Origin: Deltaproteobacteria bacterium
Lineage (GTDB): Bacteria > Desulfobacterota > Deferrimicrobia > Deferrimicrobiales > Deferrimicrobiaceae
NCBI GenBank assembly: GCA_016218975.1
Contig: JACRCO010000037.1
Span: 62,001-126,000 of the forward strand
Reading direction: 5' to 3'
Length of the DNA: 64,000 nt
Part shown: one piece after another, positions 1 through 7,582 of the stretch
How positions within the stretch are numbered: position 1 is the stretch's first letter
Layout of the letters: each line of letters opens with the position of its first letter
Translations under genes and position numbers: made by a program
Notes under the pieces: model-generated
Told to the model about the DNA's origin: nothing
The model's database searches: none
What the model saw: the letters and a program-made list of their open reading frames with translations, nothing else

Positions 1-1
1 G

Positions 2-40
2 GGCGTTTACAAGGAACGCAAACAGGCGGACTTCCTGTGA
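2..40 (+). CDS. C-terminal end of an upstream gene, probably 2-oxoacid:ferredoxin oxidoreductase beta subunit (partial)
   Basis: Only the last twelve codons and a TGA are inside the window, in the frame starting at base 2 (ending ...QADFL). The stop overlaps the GTG start of the next gene in a GTGA arrangement, so the two genes are translationally coupled. Because the next gene is the gamma subunit of a 2-oxoacid:acceptor oxidoreductase, this is most likely the thiamine-pyrophosphate beta subunit. The residues visible here cannot prove that. Confidence 0.45.
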   Translation, partial: GVYKERKQADFL

Positions 41-588
41 ACACGGACGTCATCATGGCCGGTTTCGGCGGCCAGGGGATACTTATGATCGGGAACCTCC
101 TTTCGATCGCCGCGATGGGGGAGGGAAGGCACGTAACCTATTTCCCCGCATACGGAGTAGAGATGCGCGGAGGGACCGCGAATTGCACCGTCGTCATCTC
201 CGACGAGGAAATCGGGTCGCCCGTGGTGGGAGAACCGAGGGCCTGCGTCATCATGAACGGTCCGTCTCTCGAGAAGTACCTCCCATCGATCCGGAAAGGC
301 GGGGACCTCGTCATCAACAGTTCCCTCGTCGATCCCGCGAAAGCCGGACGGGCGGATATCCGGCTTCTTTCCATTCCCGCGAACGACATCGCCCGGGAGG
401 CCGTCGGAAGCCAGCAGCTTGCTTCGATGGTGGCGCTCGGCGCCTACGTTACGCGGACGGGCGTCGTCCGGCTCCAGTCCCTTTTCGACTGCCTTCCCAA
501 GGTAATATCGAAGAAATACGAAAAGTTCATCCCGCTGAACGTGAACGCCCTGAAGGAGGGGGAATCCTTTGCCAGAAATCACGCGTGA
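37..588 (+). CDS. korC: 2-oxoacid:acceptor oxidoreductase gamma subunit (KorC-like)
   Basis: A 183-residue protein of the pyruvate/2-ketoacid ferredoxin oxidoreductase gamma family. The N-terminus carries the family's glycine-rich signature (GFGGQGI near residue 9), followed by a MRGGTANC segment. The subunit works with the thiamine-pyrophosphate and ferredoxin-type subunits to decarboxylate a 2-oxoacid oxidatively to its acyl-CoA with reduced ferredoxin. The GTG start overlaps the stop of the preceding gene. The substrate cannot be told from this subunit: 2-oxoglutarate and branched 2-oxoacids are both possible. Its position before a branched/short-chain acyl-CoA island makes a branched-chain 2-oxoacid worth considering. 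Confidence 0.85.
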   Translation: MNTDVIMAGFGGQGILMIGNLLSIAAMGEGRHVTYFPAYGVEMRGGTANCTVVISDEEIGSPVVGEPRACVIMNGPSLEKYLPSIRKGGDLVINSSLVDPAKAGRADIRLLSIPANDIAREAVGSQQLASMVALGAYVTRTGVVRLQSLFDCLPKVISKKYEKFIPLNVNALKEGESFARNHA

Positions 589-1222
589 CGAATCGCTGGA
601 CGACCTGCTTTCAAAGATAGCCGAAGAGTCGGGGGACTGGGGGCCGGCCGCCGGAGACCCGGAAGTCCAGGTCGGGGACCACATCAGGAAATTCCGGGAA
701 TCCAGGGGCGTGACTCTCCAGCAACTAGCCGAGAAGACCGGGTTCTCGGCGGCTCTCCTGTCGCAGATCGAGAACCGGATGACGTCCCCGCCTCTTGGAA
801 CACTTGTAAAAATCGCCAATGCGCTCGACACCTACGTTTCCTCATTCATCGGCAAGGAGGAGAGGGAATTCTCGATCGTTCGGAAGCAAGACCGGACGAC
901 CATTTCCCGTGTGGGATTGAAGGATGGCGGACAGTCGGCCTACACCTACGAGGCGTTGGGCGCGGGAAAGGCGGGACGAAAGATGGAGCCGTTTCTCGTA
1001 CGCCTTAAGCCGCTCATCGACCGGAATGTCGTGCGCAACTCGCACGAGGGGGAAGAGTTCATTTACGTATTGTCCGGCAGGGTAGAGGTATTTCTCGACA
1101 AGTATTCCGACCTGTTGGGCGAAGGGGACTGCATCTATTACAACTCCACGATCCCGCACCACGTCCATTCCGCGGAAGAGAAGGAGGCGCTGATCCTGGC
1201 GGTCCTGTACCAGGGAAAGTGA
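569..1222 (+). CDS. XRE-family transcriptional regulator with C-terminal cupin domain
   Basis: A 217-residue cytoplasmic regulator. Residues about 38-92 form a helix-turn-helix of the Cro/C1 type (REsrGVTLQQLAEKTGFS followed by LLSQIENR). Residues about 145-212 form a small-molecule-binding cupin barrel with HEGEEF and PHHVHS elements. The TTG start is chosen because an AAGGAGGGGG ribosome-binding site at 552-562 precedes it; it overlaps the end of korC by 20 bp, so the genes are probably cotranscribed. Regulators of this architecture often control small-acid or amine catabolism. The ligand here is unknown. Confidence 0.85.
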   Translation: MPEITRDESLDDLLSKIAEESGDWGPAAGDPEVQVGDHIRKFRESRGVTLQQLAEKTGFSAALLSQIENRMTSPPLGTLVKIANALDTYVSSFIGKEEREFSIVRKQDRTTISRVGLKDGGQSAYTYEALGAGKAGRKMEPFLVRLKPLIDRNVVRNSHEGEEFIYVLSGRVEVFLDKYSDLLGEGDCIYYNSTIPHHVHSAEEKEALILAVLYQGK

Positions 1223-1358
1223 CAAAATTAACAGGAATTTCCTTTCCGTATTAACGCCATAGCTTGCGGCATCGTGGGCGCGTGACCTGCCGGAATGGCG
1301 GCTACTTAAAAAAATTGTCGCCGAATTTGAAATGAAACATCCCTGAATAAAATACGGG

Positions 1359-1387
1359 TTGACAGTTTGCGGAAGGTTATGTACATT
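1359..1387 (+). promoter_or_regulatory. sigma70-type promoter of the merR gene
   Basis: A perfect TTGACA (1359-1364) is separated by 17 bp from TACATT (1382-1387). The expected start of transcription, near 1394, lies about 20 bp upstream of the MerR start codon. A TTAACGTAA-like half site sits at 1397-1405, between the start of transcription and the ribosome-binding site, where a bound regulator would block expression. The 17-bp spacer is not the 19-20 bp spacing of promoters that MerR proteins activate, so repression is more likely than activation. The 190-bp intergenic region shows nothing else clear. Confidence 0.7.
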
Positions 1388-1414
1388 CTCTGCCAGTTAA
1401 CGTAAGGTGGAATT

Positions 1415-1813
1415 ATGGGGTCCCCGGAGAACACTCGCACATACCCGATAGGCGAGCTTAGCCGCATGGTGAACCTCACCCAGAGGACAATCCGGTACTA
1501 CGAGGAAATCGGGCTTCTCCACAGCATCCGAAGGATCGAAAACGGAAAGCGCGTCTACACGGACGACGACGTCCGCCGCCTCAAGTTCATCAACCGGCTC
1601 AAGGTGCTTGGGCTGTCGCTTGCAGAAATGGTCGACCTGGAGAAGACCTACCGGCAGCAGCGCAACAACCGGGAAATAATCCCGAAACTCATCGTTATTC
1701 TCGACGAGCGCGCCGACCAGATCGACGATCGGATCCGGCAGCTCGCGATGCTCAAAAAGGAAATCCGGGAGTACCAGGTGAGGCTCCGCGGAAAGTTGCC
1801 GCAGGAAACGTAA
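1415..1813 (+). CDS. MerR-family transcriptional regulator
   Basis: A 132-residue DNA-binding regulator. The N-terminal winged helix-turn-helix is complete (YPIGELSRMVNLTQRTIRYY near residues 9-28, followed by EEIGLL and RVYTDDDVRRL). The C-terminal half is a dimerisation coiled coil without the cysteines of metal-sensing MerR proteins. It lies directly upstream of the beta-oxidation genes, which resembles the placement of LiuR/AtuR-type MerR regulators of branched-chain and fatty acid degradation. It probably controls this island in response to an acyl-CoA or acid, but the ligand is inference. Confidence 0.88.
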   Translation: MGSPENTRTYPIGELSRMVNLTQRTIRYYEEIGLLHSIRRIENGKRVYTDDDVRRLKFINRLKVLGLSLAEMVDLEKTYRQQRNNREIIPKLIVILDERADQIDDRIRQLAMLKKEIREYQVRLRGKLPQET

Positions 1814-1827
1814 CGCAATTCGCGTTA
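1811..1827. promoter_or_regulatory. Inverted repeat between merR and thiolase, candidate operator
   Basis: TAACGC and GCGTTA form a perfect 6-bp inverted repeat around a 5-bp centre (AATTC). It starts within the merR stop codon and ends just before the thiolase ribosome-binding site. The TAACG core resembles the TTAACGTAA half site in the merR leader at 1397-1405. It could be a second operator for the MerR protein or a small mRNA hairpin between coupled genes. There is no T-run, so it is not an intrinsic terminator. Confidence 0.4.
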
Positions 1828-1846
1828 GCGGAATAGGAGAATGGCC

Positions 1847-3025
1847 ATGAAGGAAGTCGTCATCACCGGGGCAGCCAGGACGGCGGTCGGAAGTTTCATG
1901 GGGACCCTTGCCGATATCCCGGCGCCGAAGCTCGGCGCGGTCGCCATCGCGGAAGCCGTCTCCCGCGGGGGGATCAAGAAGGAAGAGGTCGAGCAGGTCA
2001 TCATGGGGAACGTGCTCCCGGCCGGAATCGGCCAGGCGCCGGCCCGGCAGGCGGGCATCTTCGCGGGGATTCCCGTGTCCGCGGGGGCGCTGACCGTGAA
2101 CAAGATGTGCGGGTCGGGCCTGAAGGCCGTCATGCTCGGCGCGCAGTCTGTCGCCACCGGTGAGTTCGAGATCGTCGTGGCAGGCGGGATGGAATCCATG
2201 AGCCAGGCGCCTTACCTGCTTAAAAAGGCGCGAGGCGGTTACCGGCTCGGGAACGAGACGATCTTCGACCACATGATCATCGACGGGCTTCAGGACGCAT
2301 TCAACAACGTCCACATGGGAATCTGCGCGGAGCTGCTTTCGAAGGAGCACCGGATCACGCGGGAAGACCAGGACGCATTCGCCGCCTCCTCTTACGGCCG
2401 GGCGCTAGCTGCGATCAAGGACGGGAAATTCGAGAAAGAGATCGTAAGCGTTCAGATCCCGCAGAAGAAAGGGGACCCCGTGGCGTTCCGGGTGGACGAG
2501 GAGCCCGGGCGAGGAAACGTGGCCAAGCTCCAGGGTCTCAAGCCCGCGTTCCAGAAGGACGGGACCGTGACCGCGGGGAACGCCTCGACCATAAACGACG
2601 GCGGTGCTGCGGTGGTGCTGATGTCGTCGGAGAACGCGAAAAATCGCGGGATCAAGCCTCTCGCGAAAATTGCGGGCTACTCCACGGCATCGCTCGATCC
2701 GATGTGGTTCACCGTTGCGCCGATCGACGCCATCCGGAAGCTGCTGGAAAAAACCGGCGTGGACAAGGAGAAGGTGGGGCTGTACGAGATCAACGAGGCT
2801 TTCGCCGGCGTCGCGGTGGCGGCGATTCGAGGGCTTTCCCTCGACCCGTCGAGGGTCAACGTCAACGGCGGTGCTGTGGCGATCGGCCATCCTATCGGCG
2901 CTTCGGGAGCGCGCATTCTCACGACGCTCCTGTACGCGATGGAGGACAGGAACGAAAAATACGGCATCGCAACCCTCTGCATCGGCGGGGGCGAGGCGGT
3001 GGCGATGCTGGTCGAGCGCATCTGA
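1847..3025 (+). CDS. Acetyl-CoA C-acetyltransferase (thiolase)
   Basis: A 392-residue thiolase catalysing thiolytic cleavage of 3-ketoacyl-CoA (acetoacetyl-CoA) to acetyl-CoA, or the reverse condensation. The nucleophile is Cys88 (NKMCGSG), with His348 (GHPIGASG) and Cys378 (CIGGGEA) as the other catalytic residues, at the positions standard for biosynthetic/degradative thiolases. An in-frame ATG at 1841 lies only 1 nt after the AGGAG at 1835-1839. The ATG at 1847, 7 nt away, is the better start. It is the first enzyme gene of the island and would carry out the last step of butyryl-CoA oxidation. Confidence 0.93.
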   Translation: MKEVVITGAARTAVGSFMGTLADIPAPKLGAVAIAEAVSRGGIKKEEVEQVIMGNVLPAGIGQAPARQAGIFAGIPVSAGALTVNKMCGSGLKAVMLGAQSVATGEFEIVVAGGMESMSQAPYLLKKARGGYRLGNETIFDHMIIDGLQDAFNNVHMGICAELLSKEHRITREDQDAFAASSYGRALAAIKDGKFEKEIVSVQIPQKKGDPVAFRVDEEPGRGNVAKLQGLKPAFQKDGTVTAGNASTINDGGAAVVLMSSENAKNRGIKPLAKIAGYSTASLDPMWFTVAPIDAIRKLLEKTGVDKEKVGLYEINEAFAGVAVAAIRGLSLDPSRVNVNGGAVAIGHPIGASGARILTTLLYAMEDRNEKYGIATLCIGGGEAVAMLVERI

Positions 3026-3044
3026 ATCCACAAGGGGGGAATCC

Positions 3045-3902
3045 ATGGAGATCCGGACTATCGGGGTGATCGGCGCCGGCCAGATGGGCGGCGGCATCGC
3101 TCAGGTTTCGATCATGGGCGGCTTCAAGGTGCTGCTGAACGACATATCCGAGGCGTACCTGGCCAAGGGGCGCGCGGGCATAGAGAAAGGACTGGATATA
3201 CTGGTCCGAAAGGAGAAGATCCAGGCGGCGGACAAGGAGAAGATGCTCGGGAACCTCGTCACGACGACCAACCTCTCCGATTTCTCCCTCTGCGATTTCG
3301 CCATCGAAGCGGCGACGGAACGGCTGGAGCTCAAGCACGAGCTGTTCCGGAAACTGGACGGCATCGTCCCTGCAGGAAAGATCCTGGCCACGAACACTTC
3401 TTCCATTTCCATCACCGGGATCGCCGCAGTGACCAGACGTCCGGAAAAGATCATCGGGATGCACTTCATGAATCCCGTCCCCCTGATGAAGCTTGTAGAG
3501 GTAATCCGGGGGCTCCAGACTTCGCAGGAAACATTCGACGCCACGATGGATCTCTCCCGCCGTCTCGGAAAGGAGCCGGTCCCCGCGAACGACGCGCCGG
3601 GGTTCATCGCCAACCGCGTTCTTATGCCCATGATCAACGAGGCGGCCTACGCGTTGATGGAAGGCGTGGGAAAAGCCGAAGACATCGACGCCATCATGCG
3701 TATGGGCGCCAACCACCCGATGGGGCCGCTGGCGCTTGCGGACCTGATCGGGCTTGATACGTGCCTCGAAATCCTCAAGGTCCTCCAGGAAGGGCTCGGG
3801 GATCCGAAATACCGCCCCTGCCCGCTGTTGAGGAAATACGTCGAGGCCGGCTACCTCGGGAAGAAGTCGGGCCGCGGCTTCTACGACTACCGGAAAGCGT
3901 AA
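3045..3902 (+). CDS. 3-hydroxybutyryl-CoA dehydrogenase
   Basis: A 285-residue NAD-dependent 3-hydroxyacyl-CoA dehydrogenase of the stand-alone short type. The Rossmann nucleotide-binding motif GAGQMGGGIA is at residues 10-19. The family signature HFMNPVPLMKLVEVI with its catalytic His lies near residue 138, and a GFIANRVLMP segment begins the C-terminal helical domain. It oxidises 3-hydroxybutyryl-CoA to acetoacetyl-CoA, supplying the thiolase upstream. The start at 3045 follows a GGGGGGA ribosome-binding site, and the gap to the thiolase is 19 bp. Confidence 0.93.
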   Translation: MEIRTIGVIGAGQMGGGIAQVSIMGGFKVLLNDISEAYLAKGRAGIEKGLDILVRKEKIQAADKEKMLGNLVTTTNLSDFSLCDFAIEAATERLELKHELFRKLDGIVPAGKILATNTSSISITGIAAVTRRPEKIIGMHFMNPVPLMKLVEVIRGLQTSQETFDATMDLSRRLGKEPVPANDAPGFIANRVLMPMINEAAYALMEGVGKAEDIDAIMRMGANHPMGPLALADLIGLDTCLEILKVLQEGLGDPKYRPCPLLRKYVEAGYLGKKSGRGFYDYRKA

Positions 3903-3912
3903 GGAGCGGGCG

Positions 3913-4695
3913 ATGGAATACGCGAACCTTATCGTCTCGGTTTCCGAAAAGATCGCGACGGTCACGATCAACCGCCCAAAATCCCTCAATGCCCTGAATC
4001 CCGCCACGATCCGGGAGCTCTCCTCCGCATTCGAAGAGCTGGGAACCAGGGAGGATGCGGGGGTCGTGATCCTTACCGGCGCCGGGGAAAAGGCTTTCGT
4101 TGCGGGCGCCGACATATCCGAAATGAAGAACTTCAATGCCGTCCAGGCGCTTGATTTCGCGCTGTTCGGGCAAGGAGTCCTCGAGCGGATCGAGCGGCTT
4201 CCGCAACCTGTGATCGGGGCGATCAACGGGTTCGCCCTGGGCGGGGGGTGCGAACTGGCGATGGCATGCGACATCCTCATCGCCGCCGACACCGCGAAAC
4301 TCGGGCAGCCGGAAGTGAACCTCGGCATCATACCGGGATACGGCGGGACCCAGCGGTTGCCGCGGCTCGTGGGACGCAACATCGCCAAGGAACTCGTCCT
4401 CACGGGCGAAATGATCACCGCGCAGCGGGCGTACGAAATCGGACTCGTGAACAAGGTAGTCCCGCTGGCCGACCTGTCGAACGCCGCGCGCGAGATGGCG
4501 ATGAAAATCCTGGCAAAGGGTCCGGTGGCGGTTCGGACGGCGAAGATGGCGATGAACCGGGGGCTGGACCTCGACCTGTCGAATGCCTGCGCGCTGGAAG
4601 CGAACGCGTTCGCGGTCGGTTTTTCCACCGCCGATCGGGCCGAAGGCATGGCGGCGTTTCTTGAAAAAAGGAAGCCCGTATTCACGGGAAAATAG
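3913..4695 (+). CDS. Enoyl-CoA hydratase (crotonase family)
   Basis: A 260-residue crotonase-fold hydratase of normal length. Both catalytic glutamates are present, in GGGCELAMACD (near residue 114) and in QPEVNLGIIPGYGGTQR (near residue 134), as is the oxyanion-hole segment AFVAGADI. It adds water to crotonyl-type enoyl-CoA, producing the substrate of the neighbouring dehydrogenase. An AAGGAGCGGG ribosome-binding site precedes the ATG, and the gene is 10 bp after the previous stop. Confidence 0.93.
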   Translation: MEYANLIVSVSEKIATVTINRPKSLNALNPATIRELSSAFEELGTREDAGVVILTGAGEKAFVAGADISEMKNFNAVQALDFALFGQGVLERIERLPQPVIGAINGFALGGGCELAMACDILIAADTAKLGQPEVNLGIIPGYGGTQRLPRLVGRNIAKELVLTGEMITAQRAYEIGLVNKVVPLADLSNAAREMAMKILAKGPVAVRTAKMAMNRGLDLDLSNACALEANAFAVGFSTADRAEGMAAFLEKRKPVFTGK

Positions 4696-4735
4696 GATAA
4701 CGACGGAAGAACACACTTCACGGGGGACGAGAGCG

Positions 4736-5878
4736 ATGGTTTTCGATCTTACCGAAGAACAGCGGATGATCCAGGAGATGGCGCGGAATTTCGCGCAGAA
4801 GGAGGTTCTCCCGGCTGCCGCGGATCTGGACGAGTCCGGGCGCTACCCGGAGGAGTTGGTGAAGCAGATGTCGGATCTCGGCCTCATGGGAGTCGCGGTG
4901 CCGGAGGAGTACGGCGGCGCCGGGATGGACAACATCTGCTACGCGATAGCCATGGAGGAGATCGCCCGCGCCTGCGCCTCCACGGCGGTCATCATGTCGG
5001 TAAACAATTCGCTTGTCTGCGACCCGTTGCTCAAGTTCGGAACGGAGGAGCAGAAGAAGAGATATCTCGTCCCGCTCGCTTCCGGCAAAAAGCTGGGCTG
5101 CTTCGGATTGACCGAGCCGGGCGCGGGCTCCGACGCGGGCTCCCAGAAGACCACGGCTGTGAATAAAGACGGATACTACCTGATAAACGGGACGAAGAAT
5201 TTCATCACCAACGCCCCGGTGGCCGACTATTGCATCCTGTTCACGATGACGGACAGGGAGAAGAAGCAAAAGGGGATCACAGCCTTCATCCTCGACATGA
5301 AGTCCGATGGGGTATCGGTCGGTAAACCCGAACATAAAATGGGGATAAAGGCTTCCCCAACCGCTTCCATAATCCTGGAGGATGTAAAGATCCCGGCGGA
5401 AAACCGGTTGGTGAACGAGGGGGACGGATTCAAGGTCGCGATGCACACGCTGGACGGCGGCCGGATCGGCATCGCTGCGCAGGCGGTCGGTATCGCGCGG
5501 GCCTCGCTCGAGGACGCGCTGGCATATTCCAGGGAGCGGAAACAATTCGGCCAGGCGATCGCGGAGTTCCAGGCGATCCAGTGGATGTTGGCCGACATGG
5601 CGACCGAAATAGACGCTGCGAGGCTTTTGATCTACCGCGCAGCGTGGCTGAAGGACAGAAAGGCAAGGCACTCCAAGGAATCCGCAATGGCGAAGCTGTA
5701 CGCCTCGGAAACCGCCATGCGCGCCGGGGTGAAGGGTATCCAGATCCACGGCGGGTACGGTTATATAAAGGAATACCCGGCGGAGCGGCATTTCCGGGAT
5801 GCCAAAATCACGGAAATCTACGAAGGGACCTCCGAGATCCAGAGGCTGGTCATCGCCTCCGCGGTCCTGAAGGGCTGA
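4736..5878 (+). CDS. Acyl-CoA dehydrogenase 1 (short-chain/butyryl-CoA type)
   Basis: A 380-residue FAD-dependent acyl-CoA dehydrogenase. The FAD/substrate motif [16 protein letters not shown] lies near residue 130 and [15 protein letters not shown] near 265. The catalytic base is the Glu in [11 protein letters not shown] near the C-terminus, the position used by short- and medium-chain enzymes rather than isovaleryl-CoA dehydrogenase. It introduces the 2,3 double bond and passes electrons to electron-transfer flavoprotein, whose genes are not in the window. An in-frame extension reaches upstream into the crotonase gene, but the ATG at 4736 begins the conserved [10 protein letters not shown]-terminus. 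Confidence 0.92.
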   Translation: MVFDLTEEQRMIQEMARNFAQKEVLPAAADLDESGRYPEELVKQMSDLGLMGVAVPEEYGGAGMDNICYAIAMEEIARACASTAVIMSVNNSLVCDPLLKFGTEEQKKRYLVPLASGKKLGCFGLTEPGAGSDAGSQKTTAVNKDGYYLINGTKNFITNAPVADYCILFTMTDREKKQKGITAFILDMKSDGVSVGKPEHKMGIKASPTASIILEDVKIPAENRLVNEGDGFKVAMHTLDGGRIGIAAQAVGIARASLEDALAYSRERKQFGQAIAEFQAIQWMLADMATEIDAARLLIYRAAWLKDRKARHSKESAMAKLYASETAMRAGVKGIQIHGGYGYIKEYPAERHFRDAKITEIYEGTSEIQRLVIASAVLKG

Positions 5879-5885
5879 TTAAAGC

Positions 5886-7019
5886 GTGCGTTTCGAACTG
5901 ACGGAAGAGCAGCTGCAAATCGAGGACATGGTACGGTCCCTCGCACGGAAGTCTTTCGCGCCGAAGGCGGCGGAGATCGATGAGAAGGGCCGGTACCCCG
6001 AGGAGAACATGCGTCTTCTGGCCGAACTCGGCCTCCTGGGGATGTTGTACCCGGCTTCCTTCGGCGGTTCGGAAGCCGGCGCCGTTTCGTACAACATCGC
6101 ATTGAGGGAAGTGGCATCCGCATGCGCTTCCACCGCCGTAGGCATGGCGGTGACCAACATGGTGGGGGAGACGATCTTCCGCTTCGGTACCGATGAGCAG
6201 CGCAAAAAATACCTGCCGGGGCTCGCGTCGGGCGCGATCGGGTCAGGCGCGTTCGCCCTGACGGAACCGTCTGCAGGCTCGGACGCGGGCGGCATGAAGA
6301 CGTTCGCGGCGGAAGACGGGGACGGGTACGTCCTCACGGGGAGCAAGTGTTTCATCACCAACGGGCCTTCCGCCGGAGTCACTATCGTGATGGCGGTGAC
6401 GCAGAGGGAACCGCGGAAAATCAGCGCATTTCTCGTGGAGCCGGGGACCCCCGGGTTCTCCATCGGCAAGGCGGAGCACAAGATGGGGCTGAAGGGGTCC
6501 GCCACGGTTTCCCTTTCGTTCGACGAGTGCCGCGTACCGACGCGAAACCTGCTGGGGAGACCGGGGGAAGGATTCAAGATCGCGTTGTCCGCGCTGGACG
6601 GCGGACGGATCGGCATAGCCTCCCAGGCAATCGGGATCGGGAGGGCAGCCCTCGATACTGCCGTTTCCTACGCCAGGGACAGGAAGCAGTTCGGGCAGGC
6701 TATCGCGGAATTCCAGGCGATCCAGTGGATGCTTGCCGATGCGGCTACGGAACTGGATGCGGCGCAACTTCTCGTTTACCGGGCGGCATGCCTGAAGGAC
6801 GGCGGGAAGCCCTACACCCGCGAGGCCTCCATGGCGAAGGTGTTCGCGACCGAAGCGGCGAACCGGGTGTGCCACAAGGCCGTGCAGATCCTGGGGGGAT
6901 ACGGATACATCAGGGAGTATCCCGTGGAACGGCACCTGCGCGATGTCCGGGTGACGACCATCTACGAAGGGACGTCCGAGGTGCAGCGTCTCGTGATTTC
7001 CCGGTTGCTGACGAGGTAG
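5886..7019 (+). CDS. Acyl-CoA dehydrogenase 2
   Basis: A 377-residue acyl-CoA dehydrogenase starting at GTG, 7 bp after the previous stop. It is clearly paralogous to its neighbour: both have the FELTEEQ/FDLTEEQ start, an almost identical [18 protein letters not shown] stretch, and the IYEGTSE catalytic Glu. FALTEPSAGSDAGG is its FAD-site motif. Two adjacent paralogues suggest either a heteromeric partner or a separate substrate, such as a branched acyl-CoA beside the straight-chain one. The sequence alone does not fix the substrate. Confidence 0.92.
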   Translation: MRFELTEEQLQIEDMVRSLARKSFAPKAAEIDEKGRYPEENMRLLAELGLLGMLYPASFGGSEAGAVSYNIALREVASACASTAVGMAVTNMVGETIFRFGTDEQRKKYLPGLASGAIGSGAFALTEPSAGSDAGGMKTFAAEDGDGYVLTGSKCFITNGPSAGVTIVMAVTQREPRKISAFLVEPGTPGFSIGKAEHKMGLKGSATVSLSFDECRVPTRNLLGRPGEGFKIALSALDGGRIGIASQAIGIGRAALDTAVSYARDRKQFGQAIAEFQAIQWMLADAATELDAAQLLVYRAACLKDGGKPYTREASMAKVFATEAANRVCHKAVQILGGYGYIREYPVERHLRDVRVTTIYEGTSEVQRLVISRLLTR

Positions 7020-7027
7020 ATGCCTTG

Positions 7028-7564
7028 ATGCAAGGAAACATGGGCCGGGGATACATACAGGTCTACACGGGCAAGGGGAAGGGGAAGACCACGGCCGCGT
7101 TGGGGTTGGCGGTCCGCGCGTCGGGGCACGGCCTCCGGACCGTTATCATCCAATTCATGAAGGGATGGATCGATTACGGCGAACTCAAGGGGGTACGGAT
7201 GCTGGATCCGTACGTCGAGATCCACCAGGCCGGAAGGGACACGTTCGTGAACAGGAATAACCCGGACCCCGAGGACATCCGGCTTGCGATGGAGGGATGG
7301 GACCTTGCGAAGCGGCTCATCCGCGACGGGAAATGGGACATCGTGGTTCTCGACGAGATCAATTGCGCGATGGATTTCGGCCTGATCCCGGTTGAGGAAG
7401 TCCTTGCGGCGATGAAAGGCAAGCCGGAAGGCATGGAACTGATCCTGACCGGGAGAGGGGCGCCGGAGGCCGTGATCGAGGCCGCCGACCTGGTTACGGA
7501 GATGCGTGAAGTCAAACACTACTATGACAAGGGCGTCGACGCCCGCGTGGGCGTCGAACGGTAG
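7028..7564 (+). CDS. cobO: Cob(I)yrinic acid a,c-diamide / cob(I)alamin adenosyltransferase
   Basis: A 178-residue CobA/CobO/BtuR-type corrinoid adenosyltransferase. The P-loop is the lysine-rich TGKGKGKTTAA near residues 13-23, followed by IIQFMKG, and VLDEIN is the Walker B-like element. It makes adenosylcobalamin from cob(I)alamin and ATP in the cytoplasm. It sits immediately before the B12-dependent mutase, so its local job is to supply that coenzyme. Two in-frame ATGs (7028 and 7040) are possible starts; the conserved part begins after the second. Confidence 0.92.
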   Translation: MQGNMGRGYIQVYTGKGKGKTTAALGLAVRASGHGLRTVIIQFMKGWIDYGELKGVRMLDPYVEIHQAGRDTFVNRNNPDPEDIRLAMEGWDLAKRLIRDGKWDIVVLDEINCAMDFGLIPVEEVLAAMKGKPEGMELILTGRGAPEAVIEAADLVTEMREVKHYYDKGVDARVGVER

Positions 7565-7582
7565 ATTAGGGGAGGGGCAGCA

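Noticed and set aside
2919-4721. Long open frame on the minus strand (600 codons) opposite the dehydrogenase and crotonase genes
   Set aside because: Its translation is Arg/Ser/Pro-rich and shows no family motif, while the plus strand encodes well-conserved enzymes. It is a shadow caused by high GC.
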